The notes: generated by a model from the sequence alone, not told the origin. Shown: positions 1 to 9,811, counted from the stretch's first letter. The stretch is DNA of 64,000 nucleotides from UBA1181 sp045601045 (GCA_045601045.1 JAZRZA010000073.1:1-64000), one strand, 5' to 3'. A program made the numbers and translations.

Positions 1-87
1 ATTGTAGCTCGAATGTTTTCTGTCATAAAAAGAGATGCTCCATATTCAAAAGAATACAAACTTGTTTCTTAAAGAAATCATCACATT

Positions 88-591
88 TTATAAAATTTTA
101 CTTTGAAAATTCATAAGAATAGATATATAAAAATTATGATTACGGTCCCAAAACTCGGTAAGTTCGTCACGGTCATAGACGCTCGTCCGTGTTACTGCCT
201 TAGTAAGGTACGCATCACGTTGCCCCATGATAAAGATGCTGAAGATGCGAGGGATGTCATGCTCCATCTTTTCCCACTTGAAGCCTTTCGGTATTAGGTT
301 CTTCATGAGCTGATAGATGTAGAACGTCGCGCGCGTCTTGAAATAGGTCTGCGAGGCGTTCTGCATCTCGATTAGGATCTTCTCGCCCTTCTCTGTCGTG
401 CATAGGAGGTCGAACGTGACACCTCGCTGTCGTTCGTTCTCTCTTGGAACTTCCACATTCTCAAATTTGACACTCGTTATTCTGTCGGTTTCATCCTCAA
501 GAATAGCATTCAGGAAAGATTTCATCACGATTTCGTCTTGCATACAATACTTGAAGCCGAAATCACAGCGCAAATCGATAAATTTAGCCAT
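88..591 (-). CDS. Rpn/PD-(D/E)XK family nuclease-transposase-like protein, short form
   Basis: The 167-residue product starts with the pattern typical of Rpn-type proteins (KFIDLRCDFGFKY), followed by a PD-(D/E)XK core: FDLLC then ILIEMQ, in which Asp and the Glu-x-Gln pair would form the nuclease site. Proteins of this family promote recombination or act as putative transposases and are multicopy in Bacteroidales. Full-length members are usually near 280-300 residues, so this one lacks roughly the C-terminal 40 percent. The downstream sequence (positions 1-87) continues in no obvious matching frame, so it is a truncated or decayed copy. A minus-strand TATCTTTG box at 657-664 could be its promoter. 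It is probably a degenerate member of a mobile family, though a short functional form cannot be excluded. Confidence 0.75.
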   Translation of the reverse strand: MAKFIDLRCDFGFKYCMQDEIVMKSFLNAILEDETDRITSVKFENVEVPRENERQRGVTFDLLCTTEKGEKILIEMQNASQTYFKTRATFYIYQLMKNLIPKGFKWEKMEHDIPRIFSIFIMGQRDAYLTKAVTRTSVYDRDELTEFWDRNHNFYISILMNFQSKIL

Positions 592-905
592 TGTCTGAAA
601 TAAATTAAAAAATAAACAAAAAGGAAGATTTCTTGCAAAACAAGCGATTCTGGATGCAAAGATAGAAAAAATATTTTATGTGTATTTATTACATTAACAA
701 TTTCCGCAATAATACCTTGATTTGTTGTTCCGTTGATTAAACGCCAGACCCTACCTGTCCCCTTCCTTTATTTCAACACAATTTTCATACTCATTGCGAC
801 AATTCTCCACTAAAAAATCGCCTTTCCATCCTATTTTTGCGATGTTGTTAATTATGCTTTGGAGAGCAATTTTGGGTAAAAACACATCTATATTGTAAGC
901 ATACC
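592..905. other. AT-rich intergenic region between divergent genes
   Basis: No convincing gene lies here. It holds a minus-strand TATCTTTG (-7 type box, 657-664) pointing to the Rpn-like gene. On the plus strand there is a weaker pair, TTTTGG near 866-880 and TATATTG near 889-896, just before the glycoside hydrolase start at 906. A minus-strand reading frame that overlaps the start of the next gene is dismissed as a shadow. Confidence 0.5.
657..664 (-). promoter_or_regulatory. Bacteroidetes -7 box (TATCTTTG) upstream of the Rpn-like gene
   Basis: The reverse complement reads TATCTTTG, a full match to TAnnTTTG, 66 bases before the Rpn-like start codon. No clear TTTG -33 element is present at the expected distance. 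Confidence 0.45.
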
Positions 906-3479
906 ATGAAAAAACCAAGAGAGAAAGTATTGATCGCTTCTTTGTTCTTCTCTTTTGCCAGTATGGCTGGATCACATGAATTCTATGTATCACCTACCGG
1001 AAATGATGCGAATGAGGGAACAGAGGAGGCGCCGTTCAAGACAATTGAGCAGGCTCAGAAGCAGGTGAGGACCTTGATTCCCGAGATGGATGGAGACATC
1101 ACTGTCTTTTTGAGAGGAGGAACCTATCCTTTGTCTAAAACCATTACCCTCACCAATGCGGATGGTGGTAAGAATGGCCATTATGTGCGTTATAAAGCCT
1201 ATCCTGGAGAAACACCTCTTGTAACGGGTGGTATCCCTATCAAGGATTGGAAAATAGCCGATCCAGCGAATAATATCTGGGCAGCGTCTGATGTGGATGG
1301 CCGTTTCCGCCAACTCTATGTGAATGGCAAAAAAGCGATCCGCGCCCGCTATCCTAACTTGGGTAGCGACGGAAGCCACAATTTCTTCCGCTTGGCGAAG
1401 GTGGATACCTTTGGCAAACGTTTTGATGTCTATACCGAACAGGTAGGCAACTGGAAACAGTTGGAGAAGGTGGAGATGCACTTGATGATCGCTTGGGCAG
1501 AATCTATTTTTCGTTTGAAGAGTATTTCCAATAGAGGTAATATCAGTAAGATCGAGGTGCAAGATCCTGAGCATACGATGATTTGGCGAAGGAAGTATCC
1601 GATGCTGGGTACCGCCTTTATGAGTAATCCGCCAAGACAACAATGTTTCTATTTTGAGAATGCCTACGAATTCATCGACCAAGAGGGAGAGTGGTATTTG
1701 GATGAATCCACCAATGTTTTGTATTACAAGGCTCGTAAGGACGAGGATATGACCAAGAGCCTGGTGGTAGCACCTCGTTTGGAGAACCTCATCGTGATTC
1801 AGGGAGAGAGCACCTCCAATAAGGTAGGTTATATCTCTTTTGAGGGGATTACCTTCGCCCATACCAATTTCACCCTTCCCAGTGAAAAGGGCTTCATGAA
1901 CCTTCAGGCAGGTATGTACCACTTGGATGTGTTGGATGAACATCCTGGCCAGCCTTTGAGCAGCAATAAGTTCTTATTGAAGCGTCCCGCCTCTGGCTTC
2001 CGTGTAGAGAATGCGCACCATATCCGTGTGGAGAGCAATGTCTTCGCACAGATGGCCATGACCGGTCTGGACTTTGTCTCCGGCACGAATGATGATATGA
2101 TCCAAGGCAACATCTTCACAGATTGCGGTGCGGCGGGTATTATGATCGGTAAGTTCTCCGCAAGCGACGCGACAGAGATCCACGAGGCCTACAATCCTTC
2201 CGACAAGAATGAGATCTGCACCCGCGATACCATCAAGAATAATTACATCCATCATGTCACGACAGAATCGCAAGGATCGGTCGGTATCGGTGCGGGCTAC
2301 CCAAGGGATATCGTCATTGAGAACAATGAGTTGGCTTATATGAACTATTCAGGTATCTCCGTAGGTTTTGGATGGACCAAGAAGGCCACTGCGATGAATA
2401 ACAACCACATCAATCGCAACTACATCCACCATGTGTCGCAGCTGTTGGCGGACTGTGGACCTATCTACACGCTCTCTAATCAAGGCGAGAGCGGAGAGAT
2501 CATGTACAACTACATCACTGATATTTCGGGCTCGAAATGGGCGGATTATTGGGTGCTTCCCATCTACTTGGACGAAGGATCCAGTGGATTTGAGGTGGCT
2601 TATAATGTCTATCAAAGAGCGCCAAGCGGCAATGCCGCCAACCAAGCGGGACAAAACTATTGCCATGATAATGACAAGTACAACCAAGATGTCGTGAACA
2701 AGGCTGGTATCCAAGCGCCCTATAAAGGGATTTTGACTAAAAGTGTAGTGATATTGCCCGATTTCTCCGAAATAGTGGCACAGGCTCCATTCTTGGGAGA
2801 ACCGATGACTATTCCTGGCACCATCCAATTTGAGAATTATGATTTAGGCGGACAGAGTGTCTCTTTCAACGATAATGATTTTGTCAATGAGGGGAAATAT
2901 TACCGAGAGGATGGTGTGGACGTGGTAGCGATCGGGGATTCGCTCCATCCGGAGGATTATGCGATCGGATACACTGCCAAGGGAGAGTGGTTGGAATATA
3001 CGGTGAACATCGAGTCGAACGATCAATTCTTCTATAAGGCCAGTGTCGCCTCTGGTTTGGAACATTCCGGGTTCCGCCTCTTCTTGGATGGCAAGGCGAT
3101 TTCTGACACCATTGAGATCCCGCAAGGTGAGAGTTGGGATGTTTATACCACCGTTGATGGCAGACTGATCGCCCCTATGACAGCCGGTGAACATGTCTTG
3201 CGGGTGGCGATCACTGGTTCTTACGCTAATTTGAACTGGATTAAATTCGCTAAAAGCGAGGAAGAGATGGCGACAGATGTTGAAAATCTTTCGGTAATGT
3301 ATGGAGATTGGGAGCTTCCTGTCTATCATATAAGTGGCGTATTGGTTGCCTATATTCATGTTAGTGGATACTTCAACAGAATCTCCGTAGACGAAGCTAT
3401 GAGGGAGATAGCACTACGCCCAGGGCTCTATTTTATCCAAAGGCCAGATCATAGATTTATCAAACACATATTCAAATAG
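906..3479 (+). CDS. Secreted right-handed beta-helix glycoside hydrolase (GH141-like) with CBM6
   Basis: The 857-residue protein has a signal peptide (about 1-22) and then the FYVSPTGNDANEGT start typical of parallel beta-helix carbohydrate enzymes. A long helix region to about residue 600 is rich in NxIxH and N-x-I repeats. The opening block and the RFRQLYVNGKKAIRARYPN stretch resemble GH141-type enzymes (fucosidase/xylanase families), so action on plant cell-wall side chains is likely. The exact substrate is not readable. Residues about 645-795 form a CBM6-like module (GYTAKGEWLEYTV, LNWIKF). The last 60 residues are a short tail ending in a PGLYFI pattern like T9SS sorting tails. The GH2 gene begins 26 bases downstream with no terminator between, so the two are probably co-transcribed. 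GH120 or a related beta-helix family is the alternative. Confidence 0.8.
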   Translation: MKKPREKVLIASLFFSFASMAGSHEFYVSPTGNDANEGTEEAPFKTIEQAQKQVRTLIPEMDGDITVFLRGGTYPLSKTITLTNADGGKNGHYVRYKAYPGETPLVTGGIPIKDWKIADPANNIWAASDVDGRFRQLYVNGKKAIRARYPNLGSDGSHNFFRLAKVDTFGKRFDVYTEQVGNWKQLEKVEMHLMIAWAESIFRLKSISNRGNISKIEVQDPEHTMIWRRKYPMLGTAFMSNPPRQQCFYFENAYEFIDQEGEWYLDESTNVLYYKARKDEDMTKSLVVAPRLENLIVIQGESTSNKVGYISFEGITFAHTNFTLPSEKGFMNLQAGMYHLDVLDEHPGQPLSSNKFLLKRPASGFRVENAHHIRVESNVFAQMAMTGLDFVSGTNDDMIQGNIFTDCGAAGIMIGKFSASDATEIHEAYNPSDKNEICTRDTIKNNYIHHVTTESQGSVGIGAGYPRDIVIENNELAYMNYSGISVGFGWTKKATAMNNNHINRNYIHHVSQLLADCGPIYTLSNQGESGEIMYNYITDISGSKWADYWVLPIYLDEGSSGFEVAYNVYQRAPSGNAANQAGQNYCHDNDKYNQDVVNKAGIQAPYKGILTKSVVILPDFSEIVAQAPFLGEPMTIPGTIQFENYDLGGQSVSFNDNDFVNEGKYYREDGVDVVAIGDSLHPEDYAIGYTAKGEWLEYTVNIESNDQFFYKASVASGLEHSGFRLFLDGKAISDTIEIPQGESWDVYTTVDGRLIAPMTAGEHVLRVAITGSYANLNWIKFAKSEEEMATDVENLSVMYGDWELPVYHISGVLVAYIHVSGYFNRISVDEAMREIALRPGLYFIQRPDHRFIKHIFK

Positions 3480-3505
3480 ACTATTGTAAAAGACTTTTAA
3501 TTACC

Positions 3506-6500
3506 ATGAGAACATTACATCAATTCTTGTTATCTATGGCAGCCGTTCCGTTGCTTTGCGCGACGAATGTGATGGCTGCGGATGAGTGGACAGGCAATCC
3601 CACTGTTTTTGGTGTGAACACTTTGAAACCACATGCCACCTCTATGCCTTACAGTTCGATTGAAGCTGCGAAAAAAGGTGACAGGAGATCTTCCGATTGT
3701 TACCAGACATTGACGGGCACCTGGAAGTTCTTCCATGTGGATAAGCCCTCTCAGCGCAACAATGATTTTTACAAGGAGAATTACGATGTCTCCAAGTGGG
3801 ACAATATCGCCGTGCCGGGCTCTTGGCAGATGCAAGGGTATGATCGTCCGATCTATACCAATGTCACCTATCCGTGGGTAGGTACCGACTATGGTTTGAA
3901 GGCGCCTAACGCCCCTACGAACTTCAACCCGGTGGGTCACTACAAGCGTACCTTTAAAATCTCGGACGAGTGGGATGGGAAGCGTATCCGCCTCCATTTT
4001 GAGGGTGTGGAGTCGGCTTACTACGTTTGGATCAATGGTCAATATGTGGGTTATAGCGAGAACTCCTTTACCGACCATGAATTTGATGTGACCGATAAGG
4101 TGAGAAAGGGAGAGAACAACATTGCCGTACAGGTGTTCCGCTGGTGCGACGGAAGCTGGTTGGAGGATCAGGATTTCATCCGCCTTTCCGGCATCTTCCG
4201 TGACGTCTATTTGTACGCCTCCCCTAAAACCCATATCCAGGATTTCCAAATCAACGCCTCTTTGGCGGACAATTACAGGGATGGTGCCTTTTCCGCCAAT
4301 GTCTGGGTGGACAATTTCGATGCCAAAGCCTCTTCTCAACTCTCCTTGCAGTTGCAATTGATGAAAAAGGGAAGTGACAAGGTGGTGAAAGAGGTGACCG
4401 AAAATGTTCCTTCCATCGCTGTGAACGGCGAGACGCGCATCAACTTTAACTTTAGCGTATCCGCTCCAGATTTATGGTCAGCCGAGGCGCCTAACCTTTA
4501 TACTGTCCTCATGGTATTGCGAGATGCCTCAGGTAACGTTTTGGAGGCCGAGAGCGCCCATGTGGGATTCCGCAAGGTGGAGCTGAAGAAGAATGCGCAG
4601 GGTATCACCTGTTATTGCATCAATGGTTCGCCGATCAAGTTTCGGGGTGTGGACCGTCATGAGATCGATCCCGACCATGGCCGCGTCTTATCTACAGAGC
4701 GTATTTACCAAGATATTGTCTTGATGAAGAAGTTCAACATCAATGCGGTACGTACCTCCCACTATCCGAACGATCCTCGTTTGTACGATATCTGCGATAG
4801 TTTGGGTATCTATGTATTGGATGAGTGCAATGTCGAGACACACGGTGTGCGCGATGATATTCCGAAGAGCCGTGATGAGTGGCGCGCCGCTTGTGTGGAG
4901 CGTATGAACTCTATGGTGCAACGTGATAAGAACCATCCATGCGTTGTGCTCTGGTCGTTGGGTAACGAGGCAGGCGGTGGAAATGTCTTCACCTCCATGT
5001 TGAACCAAGCTCACTCCGCCGATCCTACCCGCCCAGTTCATTACGAGGGAGATTGGAACAATGCGGATGTATGCAGCTGGATGTATTTTGGTCCGGGTGC
5101 CATTTATGGATACAACAACAATAACAAGCCGATTATGCTTTGCGAGTATGAGCATGCGATGGGTAACAGTGTGGGTGATTTGAAGGAGTATATGGATGCC
5201 TTCTATGCCAATCCACGCTCTTTCGGTGGTTTCATTTGGGACTTTATCGACCAAGGACTTCGCCGCGGCAACACCCAATACTTCAACTTCGGTGGTCTTT
5301 GGAAAGCAGGAGATCCTAACGATGATAACTTCTGTGCCAATGGTTTGGTATTCCCAGACCGCACGCCGCAGCCTGAGTTGTATGAGGTGAAGCACCAATA
5401 CAGCAATATCCGTGTGAAGGCGAAAGATTTGTCGAAGGGTGTTGTCACCATCGAGAGTCGATTCAATTTTGTGAACGTAGGACAAATGGCCGATTGCATG
5501 TGGCAGTTGAAGGAGAATGGCAAGGTGATTCAAGAGGGAATGCTCCCTTCATTGGACATCTCGCCTCTAACATCCAGGGATGTGACCATTCCATTTACCC
5601 GCCCTAATCTAAAGGTGGGCGCAATTTACCATCTGGATTTGGATTTTCAGTTGAAAGAGACTACCAATTGGGCGACCGCCGGTCATAGCATCGCTCATGA
5701 GCAGTTCCGATTGTCTTTGGGGGCTGCGCTTCCCGCAAAGGTGGATCTGTCGGATCTAGGCGATTTGAAGGTGACGGATGGCAGCAGTGAGATTAAATTC
5801 AGTGGCGAACGTTTTGAATTGACCATCGACAAGAAGGCTGGTATCATCACTGATTATACCATAAACGGTACGACGCAATTGATCAAGAATGGCCCTGTGC
5901 CTAATTTCTGGCGTGCCCCTATTGACAATGACAAGGGAAACCGCATGGAGTCGCGTTGTGCCGTTTGGCGTAATGCGGGTGCGAAGAGCAGTGTGGGAAA
6001 TTGCTCGCTTACCAAGATTTCCGATAAGGAGAGCAAGGTTAGTTTCTCTATTGGATTGCCAGAGGCGGGCAGTTCATCCATGTCGATGAGTTACACGGTT
6101 TATGCGAGTGGAGATGTCGTGGTGGAGTACAATGTCTCGCCTGACGCCTCCAAATCCGAGTTGCCGAATGTAGGTACTCTCTTCACCATTCCTGGCGGAT
6201 TTGAGAAGGTGACCTATTTCGGCCGGGGCCCTCACGAGAACTATGTGGGCAGACGTACCAGCGCCTATGAGGGTATCTATACTACCTATGCCGATTCGAT
6301 GACCATCCCTTATATGGAGATCGGCGAGACTGGACAACGTACCGATGTGAGATGGGCGACTCTGACCAACTCCGTGGGTGTCGGATTGATGGTGGTTGGT
6401 TCTCCTGTGATGGAATTCAGTGCGCAACACTATACTCCGGAGCAGTTGACCAATGTGAAGTTGCCATGGGATCTCAAGCGTGACAACGATATCACCCTTC

Positions 6501-7399
6501 GTGTGGATTACCAACAGATGGGCTTGGGCGGTATCGATAGTTGGGGTTCTAAACCATTGGATGACTATATGTTGTTCTCCAAGAACAAATATTCCCATAA
6601 ATTCCGCATCACTCCATTATTTGGTAAGTTGGATGATCTCTGCGCTTTGGCGAATATTGGGTTTAAGAATTTGCAGACCAGTGATCAGACGGAGAAGTAT
6701 CCAAACTTGGACTATGTGGTTCCAACGCAGACTCCATTCAAGGATTTGACCGTTCCAGGTCGTATCCAAGCGGAGGATTATGACGAGGGTGGCATGGGCG
6801 TCTCCTTTTACGACAACGATATGGTGAATCAAGGAGGTTCCTACCGCGACGACGACGTGGATGTTGTCGCTACCGACAATGGATATGCCATCGGATATAC
6901 CGCAAAGGGAGAGTGGCTCAAATATACGCTCCAAGTGGAGAAGGATGGCACCTATCCTTTGACAGCCAACGTTGCCAGTGGATTGGAGGGAGCATCCTTC
7001 GACATCTTGATGGATGGCAAAGTGGTTTCCTCCGTCGTGATTCCTAAGGGCGAGGATTGGGATACCTATTCGGAGGTCACCATGGAACCGATCGCATTAT
7101 CGGCGGGAAAGCATGTAATGACCATCTCCTTCACCGGAAGTTATGGCAATGTGGATTGGATTCAATTGGGCGATTCGCAGGGTGCGGGTCTTGACGAGGC
7201 GCTCAACGACTCATCGGTGGAGGCTCGCTATGAATTGTATACCATCACAGGTGTCTTCTTGGGTGAGGTGAGAATCCCTTGTGCCTTGGATCAACCGGTA
7301 GTGGATAGTGTTTTGAGAAAAAAAGGTGTAAATACTGGTGTTTATGTGTTGGTGGATCGTCAACACCAAAAGGCTCACAAAGTGGAGTTTACGAATTAA
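3506..7399 (+). CDS. Secreted GH2 beta-galactosidase with CBM6 module
   Basis: The 1297-residue product has a signal peptide (about 1-24) followed by the full LacZ-type architecture: jelly-roll sugar-binding domain (about 70-240), Ig-like domain, TIM barrel and C-terminal beta-sandwich (about 770-1050). The acid/base is Glu488 in WSLGNEAGGG and the nucleophile is Glu547 in LCEYEHAMGNS, both intact. It should release terminal beta-galactose from plant glycans, outside the cytoplasm. A CBM6-like module follows (about 1085-1225, GYTAKGEWLKYTL), then a tail with TGVFLG and TGVYVL patterns like T9SS sorting domains. It is much longer than plain LacZ (about 1020 residues) because of the added module. 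It is paired with the upstream beta-helix enzyme and followed by a strong terminator. Confidence 0.93.
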   Translation: MRTLHQFLLSMAAVPLLCATNVMAADEWTGNPTVFGVNTLKPHATSMPYSSIEAAKKGDRRSSDCYQTLTGTWKFFHVDKPSQRNNDFYKENYDVSKWDNIAVPGSWQMQGYDRPIYTNVTYPWVGTDYGLKAPNAPTNFNPVGHYKRTFKISDEWDGKRIRLHFEGVESAYYVWINGQYVGYSENSFTDHEFDVTDKVRKGENNIAVQVFRWCDGSWLEDQDFIRLSGIFRDVYLYASPKTHIQDFQINASLADNYRDGAFSANVWVDNFDAKASSQLSLQLQLMKKGSDKVVKEVTENVPSIAVNGETRINFNFSVSAPDLWSAEAPNLYTVLMVLRDASGNVLEAESAHVGFRKVELKKNAQGITCYCINGSPIKFRGVDRHEIDPDHGRVLSTERIYQDIVLMKKFNINAVRTSHYPNDPRLYDICDSLGIYVLDECNVETHGVRDDIPKSRDEWRAACVERMNSMVQRDKNHPCVVLWSLGNEAGGGNVFTSMLNQAHSADPTRPVHYEGDWNNADVCSWMYFGPGAIYGYNNNNKPIMLCEYEHAMGNSVGDLKEYMDAFYANPRSFGGFIWDFIDQGLRRGNTQYFNFGGLWKAGDPNDDNFCANGLVFPDRTPQPELYEVKHQYSNIRVKAKDLSKGVVTIESRFNFVNVGQMADCMWQLKENGKVIQEGMLPSLDISPLTSRDVTIPFTRPNLKVGAIYHLDLDFQLKETTNWATAGHSIAHEQFRLSLGAALPAKVDLSDLGDLKVTDGSSEIKFSGERFELTIDKKAGIITDYTINGTTQLIKNGPVPNFWRAPIDNDKGNRMESRCAVWRNAGAKSSVGNCSLTKISDKESKVSFSIGLPEAGSSSMSMSYTVYASGDVVVEYNVSPDASKSELPNVGTLFTIPGGFEKVTYFGRGPHENYVGRRTSAYEGIYTTYADSMTIPYMEIGETGQRTDVRWATLTNSVGVGLMVVGSPVMEFSAQHYTPEQLTNVKLPWDLKRDNDITLRVDYQQMGLGGIDSWGSKPLDDYMLFSKNKYSHKFRITPLFGKLDDLCALANIGFKNLQTSDQTEKYPNLDYVVPTQTPFKDLTVPGRIQAEDYDEGGMGVSFYDNDMVNQGGSYRDDDVDVVATDNGYAIGYTAKGEWLKYTLQVEKDGTYPLTANVASGLEGASFDILMDGKVVSSVVIPKGEDWDTYSEVTMEPIALSAGKHVMTISFTGSYGNVDWIQLGDSQGAGLDEALNDSSVEARYELYTITGVFLGEVRIPCALDQPVVDSVLRKKGVNTGVYVLVDRQHQKAHKVEFTN

Positions 7400-7466
7400 A
7401 AATTGACGAATAGCAAGGTATGAAATACCATCCTCCGAAGAGGAATGAATGTATTTTCATATTTAT

Positions 7467-7501
7467 AAAGGGCGGAATATCAATATGTTCCGCCCTTTTT
7501 T
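7467..7501 (+). terminator. Rho-independent terminator after the GH2 gene
   Basis: Perfect 8-bp stem GGGCGGAA/TTCCGCCC with a 10-base loop, followed by T6. It closes the GH141-like/GH2 transcript. Confidence 0.9.
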
Positions 7502-7593
7502 GTAAATTTTGTAGCACCTCTATGCACATAAAAATTGGTGCGAAATTTATGACTGATGAATAGAAATTTATGAGCTTTTGAGTGTGGCTGCTC

Positions 7594-7601
7594 TACCTTT
7601 G
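7594..7601 (+). promoter_or_regulatory. -7 box TACCTTTG of the GH39-like gene
   Basis: It matches TAnnTTTG and lies 22 bases before the ATG at 7624. A TTTG occurs at 7577-7580, closer than the usual 19-21 bases. The box lies inside the in-frame GTG extension of the downstream frame, which argues for the ATG start. Confidence 0.6.
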
Positions 7602-7623
7602 CGTCAAATCAAATCAAATTACC

Positions 7624-9570
7624 ATGAAGAAAATTTTAAAATCAATCACAACTTTCATGTTGCTTTCCTCCGCGGTGAATGTTGCCTCCGCGGCTACTCT
7701 GAAGGTGGCGTTGGGCGATAGCATTCGTCCCGTGACGCATTGCGCATCTGGATCCCTTTATGGTATCACGGAGAATGAACCAAGAGATATTCAAGGTCTG
7801 GTGGCTCCTTTGAAACCACACATGTTCTGCCAACCGCCAGAGGGACAAAGTTACAACCAACACCCTTATGGAGATGGTTACATCGTGGCGAAGCGAATCA
7901 AGGATATTCCGGGCGCATCGGTGCAAATCACCTTACCTGACCTTTTGCCTAACTGGCCTTACAAGTGGCCAGGCATCCAAAGTTGGTTGAGTTCCGTAGA
8001 GAAGCAAGTGAATAGAAGATTCTCCGAGGGAGTTGATAATATCCATAGTTACGTAATCTGGAATGAGCCAGACGGTACTTGGAACAATAACAATGGTGAT
8101 ATCAAATCGACTGTTTGGAAACCAACCTACGAGTTGCTTCGCCGATTGGATCCTAAGACTCCTATCGTGGGTCCATGTATCGCCTACTACAATGAGTCAA
8201 GAATGAGGGACTTCTTGAAGTATTGCAAGGATAACAACTGTTTGCCGGATATGATCTGCTGGCACCAATGGGGTAGCGGCGGATTGGCTGGCGCTGTGAA
8301 CAGTGTCCGTAAGCTGCAAGCTGAGTTGGGAATTCCTGAGCGTCCATACTGTATCAACGAGTATTGTGCGGGTTCTGATGCGGAGAATCAGAAGTATGAG
8401 GGATGTCCCGGATATTCCGTACCATTCATCGCAAAGTTCGAGCGTTACGGCATCGAGAGCGCGACCATCTCTTGGTGGCACGTGCCACACCCAGGCCGTT
8501 TGGGTAGTTTGTTGACCGACGATGGCCAAAAGGGCGGCGGTTGGTGGCTATACAAGTGGTATGGCGATATGGAGGGATATATGTCCAGGGTGACTCCTCC
8601 AAACGATAACAGCGATGGAGTGGATGGTTTCGCGTGTGTGGATAGAGCCCATAACTGTGCAAGCATTGTTGTCGGTGGTAAGACATTGGGTACAACTGAT
8701 GTAGTCATCTCAAAGATGCCAGACTTCCTTAGCGGCACTGTTAGAGTTAGGGTGGAGCGTGTGACTTGGAAGAGCATCAACACCCCTGTGAGCGGCACGG
8801 AATTGGTTTCTGAGTCTGATATGACGGTCAATGGCGGTACGCTTACCGTTCCAGTTAGAATCGAGAGCGAGTTGTATGGTTACCGTGTGTATATCACGCC
8901 GCTCAATGTGCCTCAAAACCCTTACAACGACAAGATGGCCACGATCCCAGGTCGTGTGGAGGCGGAACTCTTCGATGTAGCCGGACAAGGTTTTTCTTTC
9001 TATGATAATGACGATGAGAACAAAGGTGACGCGAAGTTCCGTACCAACGAAGGGGTGGATATCGTGAAGGCTGGCGAAGGCATGGCAATCGGATATACCG
9101 AGAAGGGCGAATGGACCGAGTACACCATTGATGTGACCGAAACCAACGAGTATGACATCACAGCCAATGTCTCCAATGGAGGCGAGGTGGAGGGTTTTAA
9201 GTTGTTCCTCGATGAGAAGGAGTTGACCACATCCTATACCATTCCTAAGACTTGTGACGATTGGAGCGTCTATGAGGAGGTCTCTGTAGCGAAGAGTCGC
9301 ATCGAAAAGGGTCAACACATCTTGAAACTTCAGATCGTTGGAAACTATGTCAATGTCGATTGGTTGGCTTTCACGGTTCACGATCCTACTGGATTGGAGG
9401 ATATCGACACCCTTGGCTGGGAAGATGTAGAGAACATGGCGGATGCCGAATTCTATGACATGGAGGGTATGCGTGTCAGCAGAGGAGCTTTGCAGTTGGG
9501 CAAGGCCTATATTGCGGTCACTCCGCAAAACAGAAAAGGTGTGAAGTTTGTGAAACATGAAAACAGATAA
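7624..9570 (+). CDS. Secreted GH39-like clan A glycoside hydrolase with CBM6 module
   Basis: I start at the ATG at 7624, which gives 648 residues, because it begins a good signal peptide (MKKILKSITTFMLL...) and a promoter box overlaps the upstream extension. The catalytic part (about 25-430) is a TIM-barrel type. The acid/base is probably Glu148 in VIWNEPDG and the nucleophile Glu246 in CINEYCAG, the spacing of clan A retaining enzymes, nearest to GH39-like proteins with an ASGSLYG start. The substrate is unknown (xyloside or arabinoside are guesses). A CBM6-like module (about 440-585, GYTEKGEWTEYTI, VNVDWLAF) and a short tail complete it. It has its own promoter and terminator, and the shared CBM6 type ties it to the two preceding enzymes. 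Confidence 0.8.
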   Translation: MKKILKSITTFMLLSSAVNVASAATLKVALGDSIRPVTHCASGSLYGITENEPRDIQGLVAPLKPHMFCQPPEGQSYNQHPYGDGYIVAKRIKDIPGASVQITLPDLLPNWPYKWPGIQSWLSSVEKQVNRRFSEGVDNIHSYVIWNEPDGTWNNNNGDIKSTVWKPTYELLRRLDPKTPIVGPCIAYYNESRMRDFLKYCKDNNCLPDMICWHQWGSGGLAGAVNSVRKLQAELGIPERPYCINEYCAGSDAENQKYEGCPGYSVPFIAKFERYGIESATISWWHVPHPGRLGSLLTDDGQKGGGWWLYKWYGDMEGYMSRVTPPNDNSDGVDGFACVDRAHNCASIVVGGKTLGTTDVVISKMPDFLSGTVRVRVERVTWKSINTPVSGTELVSESDMTVNGGTLTVPVRIESELYGYRVYITPLNVPQNPYNDKMATIPGRVEAELFDVAGQGFSFYDNDDENKGDAKFRTNEGVDIVKAGEGMAIGYTEKGEWTEYTIDVTETNEYDITANVSNGGEVEGFKLFLDEKELTTSYTIPKTCDDWSVYEEVSVAKSRIEKGQHILKLQIVGNYVNVDWLAFTVHDPTGLEDIDTLGWEDVENMADAEFYDMEGMRVSRGALQLGKAYIAVTPQNRKGVKFVKHENR

Positions 9571-9598
9571 TGTCCTAAGTTAATACGTGTTAGTTTGA

Positions 9599-9632
9599 AT
9601 GCCCGGTTGCTGTGAAGTGACTGGGTATTTTT
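9599..9632 (+). terminator. Terminator after the GH39-like gene
   Basis: Stem ATGCCCGGT/ACTGGGTAT with G-U pairs, a 12-base loop and a T5 run. Confidence 0.65.
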
Positions 9633-9651
9633 CTCCAGAGTCATAGGGTTG

Positions 9652-9763
9652 TCAGGCGGAAATCTTTGCGTACGCTTCATTGATCCGTGCCATCATCGCC
9701 TCGCATTCCTCCTTACGGTTCGCGTTTTTCGGAAGGTCAGGATGGTGCTGTAGCGCCAATTGG
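9652..9763 (-). pseudogene. 3' remnant of a J-domain gene (diverged duplicate)
   Basis: Read on the minus strand it encodes the end of a J domain, from QLALQHHPDL to an INEAYAKIS-like end, then a TGA at 9652-9654. Positions 9661-9763 align without gaps to 10740-10842, the end of the complete J-domain gene, with 9 mismatches in 103 bases. Most changes are at third codon positions, with one Arg/Lys change. So this is the end of a diverged, once functional allele rather than random decay of the local copy. Together with the intact copy it brackets the orphan gene at 9913-10668. Confidence 0.85.
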
Positions 9764-9811
9764 ATGTTTCCTACGGCAATGTACGGTTGCCAAATAATTA
9801 CGTTAGAAATA

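Noticed and set aside
751..993. 80-codon minus-strand frame before the first glycoside hydrolase
   Set aside because: Overlaps the start and signal peptide of the real gene and has no family pattern.
990..1943. Long minus-strand frame of 317 codons opposite the beta-helix enzyme gene
   Set aside because: It lies antisense to a well-supported gene with signal peptide and domains, has no family pattern and follows the codon phase of the real gene.
4688..5533. Minus-strand frame of 281 codons opposite the GH2 gene
   Set aside because: Antisense shadow of LacZ-type coding sequence with no start context or family pattern.
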